In this document: piece after piece, positions 62,023 to 64,000 of the stretch
Position numbering within the stretch: position 1 is the first letter of the stretch
Layout: each line of letters begins with the position of its first letter
NCBI RefSeq assembly: GCF_017310035.1
Contig: NZ_CP022296.1
Location: 4,402,001-4,466,000 of the forward strand
Length of the DNA stretch: 64,000 nucleotides
Reading direction: 5' to 3'
Source of the DNA: Nocardioides sp. S5
Lineage (GTDB): Bacteria > Actinomycetota > Actinomycetes > Propionibacteriales > Nocardioidaceae
Position numbers and translations under genes: made by a program
The notes under the pieces: generated by a model
What the model saw: the letters and a program-made list of their open reading frames with translations, nothing else
Database searches by the model: none
Told to the model about the DNA's origin: nothing

Positions 62023-63053
62023 AGGGCCCTCCCGGTGCGGCGGACGAGGGCGATGAAGACGGGTACGCCGACGGCCGCGGCCATGATCCCGACCTGCACC
62101 TCCGACGGAGGCAGCACGACGCGACCGACGGTGTCGGCGACGACCACGAGGGCCGCGCCGGCCAGCATGGAGAAGGGCAGCACGCGCACGTGGTCGGGAC
62201 CGACGAGGCTGCGCACGACGTGCGGGACGACGAGGCCGACGAAGGCGATGGGGCCCGCGAGCGCGGTTGCGGTGCCGGCGAGCAGGACGACGGCGAGGCC
62301 GACGACGATGCGGTCACGGGTCGTGCGGCGGCCCAGCCCGCGGGCGAGGTCCTCGCCGAGCGCGAGGGTGTTGAGCAGGCGGGCGCCGGCGAGCGCGAGC
62401 ACCGCGCCGAGGAGGAGGAACGGGAGGCCGGTCAGCAACACGTCGAGGCCGCGGCCCCCGATGGTGCCGACCTGCCAGAAGCGGAAGGACTCCATCGTCT
62501 TGCGGTCCGCGAGGAGCAGGCCGGTGGTCCAGCTGCTCAGCCCCGCGGTGAGCGCGGCGCCGGTGATCGCGAGCTTCATCGGGGTCGCGCCGTCACGCCC
62601 GATGGAGGCGATCGCGTGCACCACGAAGGCGGCGACGGCGGCACCCACGAAGGCCACCGGCAGCAGCTCGGCCAGGCCGCTCGTGCCGGTGAGCGTGAGG
62701 GCCACGACCATCGCGAAGGTGGCGCCGGCGTTGACGCCGAGGATGCCGGGGTCGGCCAGCGGGTTGCGGGTCAGGCCCTGCATGAGCGCGCCCGCCAGCC
62801 CGAGGGCGGCGCCGACGGCCAGACCCAGGAGGGTGCGGTCCAGGCGTGCCTGCACGACCGGGTGGAGCGGGTGGCTGCCGTCCCAGACCGCGTCCAGCGG
62901 CACCGCCCGCGCCCCCACGAGGAGCGACAGCACCGCGGCGCCCACCAGCGCCGCGACCGCGATCGCGACGCTGGCGGGCAGTGCGGGGCGCCGCCGCCGG
63001 TCTCCCCCCAGAGGACCGGCGGCGACATCCCGCGCCAGGGGAAGGGTGCTCAC
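62019..63053 (-). CDS. Iron-siderophore ABC transporter permease (FepD-like)
   Basis: This 344-residue FecCD-family permease has about nine to ten helices, the R-N-P-L-A-D-P-G-I-L-G-V-N block and a C-terminal R-V-V-L-P-P-S-E-V-Q-V-G-I segment, both typical. GTG start at 63053 follows the binding-protein stop with no spacer. Heterodimer partner of 60952-62022. Confidence 0.95.
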   Translation of the reverse strand: MSTLPLARDVAAGPLGGDRRRRPALPASVAIAVAALVGAAVLSLLVGARAVPLDAVWDGSHPLHPVVQARLDRTLLGLAVGAALGLAGALMQGLTRNPLADPGILGVNAGATFAMVVALTLTGTSGLAELLPVAFVGAAVAAFVVHAIASIGRDGATPMKLAITGAALTAGLSSWTTGLLLADRKTMESFRFWQVGTIGGRGLDVLLTGLPFLLLGAVLALAGARLLNTLALGEDLARGLGRRTTRDRIVVGLAVVLLAGTATALAGPIAFVGLVVPHVVRSLVGPDHVRVLPFSMLAGAALVVVADTVGRVVLPPSEVQVGIMAAAVGVPVFIALVRRTGRAL

Positions 63054-64000
63054 TCAGGCGCCCTCGATGGCCTCGACGACGTGGGGCACGAAGTCGCTGA
63101 TGATGACCGGGATCGACAGGGGCGTCGGGTTGGTCGACGCCATCGCCGTCGCCTTGTCGGCCTCGGCGTAGAAGCGGCCCTCGGCGATCGCCGGGATCGC
63201 ACCCACGAGGCGGTCCTTCTCGATCTCCGCCACGTCGTCCTGCGACTCGACCCACGTGATGAAGACGTCCGAGCCCAGCTCGCTGGCCTGCTCGGCGGAG
63301 ACCGTGCCGTAGAACTCGCCCGGCTTGATCGCGTCTGCGACCGCGGGGGCGTCGACCATGCCGAGGTCACGCATGAAGGACACGCGCGGGTCGGCCGGGG
63401 CGTAGATGCCGACCGTGGAGAGGTCGGCGGGAGTCAGGTAGCCGTAGATCAGCTCGGCGCCGTCGAGCTCGGGGTTGGCGGCGCTCGCCTCCTCGATGGT
63501 GGCCTCGGTCTCGGCAGTCACCTCCTCGGCGAGCGCGGTGCGGCCCAGCGCCTGGCCGATCATCTCGAGCGAGGTCTGCCAGTTGGTCGTCCACGGCGCC
63601 TCGGGGTAGGCCACGACCGGCGCGATCTTGGAGAGCTTGGCGTACTCCGCCTCGGTGATGCCGGAGTTGGTCGCCAGGATCAGGTCGGGCGCGAGCTCGG
63701 CGATCTCGTCGATCGGGGCGCCGTCGGCGTCGTCGTACCTCACCGGCGCCTCGGCGCCGGCCTCCTCGAGCGCGGCGTCGAACCACGACGTCGAGCCGGC
63801 CTCGTTGCCGCCCCAGGTGATCTTGGTGGCACCGACCGGCACGACGCCGAGGGCGACCGCGCTGTCCTGGTCGGTCCAGCCGAGGGTGGCCACGCGGGTG
63901 GGCTCGGCCTCGATCGTCGTCTCGCCGAGCGCGTGCTCGATGGTCACCGGGAAGGCGTCGGGGTCGACGCTCGTCGTCGTGGTCGGGTCGGCCGCGTCGG
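63054..64000 (-). CDS. Iron-siderophore substrate-binding protein, 5' end outside window
   Basis: The frame is open through 64000. The visible ~315 residues hold the FecB/BtuF-type solute-binding fold: P-V-T-I-E-H-A-L-G-E-T-T-I and R-V-A-T-L-G-W near the start, A-P-D-L-I-L-A-T-N-S-G-I-T as the canonical half, and a C-terminal V-V-E-A-I-E-G-A. The signal peptide and probable lipobox Cys must lie upstream of 64000. It is the first gene of the five-gene import unit; any iron-regulated operator is outside the window. Confidence 0.9.
   Translation of the reverse strand, partial: DAADPTTTTSVDPDAFPVTIEHALGETTIEAEPTRVATLGWTDQDSAVALGVVPVGATKITWGGNEAGSTSWFDAALEEAGAEAPVRYDDADGAPIDEIAELAPDLILATNSGITEAEYAKLSKIAPVVAYPEAPWTTNWQTSLEMIGQALGRTALAEEVTAETEATIEEASAANPELDGAELIYGYLTPADLSTVGIYAPADPRVSFMRDLGMVDAPAVADAIKPGEFYGTVSAEQASELGSDVFITWVESQDDVAEIEKDRLVGAIPAIAEGRFYAEADKATAMASTNPTPLSIPVIISDFVPHVVEAIEGA

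Noticed and set aside
1..64000. tRNA, rRNA, riboswitch or CRISPR array
   Set aside because: No convincing tRNA T-loop/acceptor pairing, conserved riboswitch core or regularly spaced repeat was seen; a covariance-model scan would be decisive and could not be run here.

Overview
The window is a 64-kb stretch of a very GC-rich actinobacterial chromosome, most like Nocardioides or a relative (family Nocardioidaceae). This is inferred from strong G/C third-position bias, frequent GTG starts, 1-8 base gene overlaps, leaderless promoters (a TANNNT hexamer 6-7 bases before the start codon), WXG100/type VII secretion proteins, a mycobacterial-type EtfD and actinobacterial Hut enzymes. No tRNA, rRNA, CRISPR array or replication origin was seen. 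No stretch over 300 bases lacks a gene; the longest gaps are about 15999-16241 (which holds the left end of an insertion sequence) and 21169-21377 (dense regulatory palindromes).

Layout. 0-5 kb: end of an SGNH hydrolase, M3 oligopeptidase, aldo/keto reductase, MFS transporter and a membrane-anchored protein. 5.1-7.2 kb: P-loop GTPase and a WXG-like two-gene unit. 7.2-11.7 kb (minus): a compact cassette of two sucraseferredoxin-type [2Fe-2S] proteins, an Asp/Thr repeat peptide, a JmjC/cupin oxygenase and an MFS exporter; it reads like a peptide-modification and export system. 11.7-16 kb: secreted zinc-protease-like protein, large ATPase-LuxR regulator and a 38-codon microprotein gene. 16.2-17.5 kb: an IS30-family element with a frameshifted transposase, inserted at the very end of hutI. 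17.5-21.2 kb (minus): hutI, hutF and an M20 amidohydrolase. 21.2-24.8 kb: a 76-bp palindrome, then nitroreductase, M20 peptidase and MFS. 24.9-31.8 kb: secreted proteins, including a 1738-residue repeat protein. 31.8-34.6 kb: orphan nuoA, two malyl-CoA lyase/CitE-type genes and a 47-residue membrane protein. 34.6-41.3 kb: frameshifted SGNH hydrolase, M48 protease, APH-fold kinase, DinB/DUF664 protein and a secreted metzincin. 41.3-46.7 kb: hutU and hutH (minus), two paralogous membrane coiled-coil proteins and an IclR regulator. 46.7-49.3 kb: secreted M19-like hydrolase. 49.3-53.7 kb: type VII-type effector with candidate immunity genes, and WXG100 pairs. 53.8-57.4 kb: EtfD with a long repetitive tail. 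57.5-59.2 kb: ribbon-helix-helix regulator, DUF4097 protein and a 30-residue microprotein. 59.2-64 kb (minus): iron-siderophore ABC importer with a siderophore-interacting reductase; its binding-protein gene runs off the right end.

How the genes work together. The two hut loci, 20 kb apart, encode a full histidine-to-glutamate route: HutH, HutU, HutI, HutF and, by inference, the M20 enzyme as N-formylglutamate hydrolase. Both loci carry nearly the same palindrome (GTCTCGGATCC[G/C]AGAC) 45-55 bases before the first gene, which makes one regulon likely, with the nearby IclR protein as its natural regulator. The iron genes form one tightly overlapping transcription unit. The 7.2-11.7 kb cassette and the 49.3-53.7 kb effector/immunity block are the best candidates for undescribed systems.
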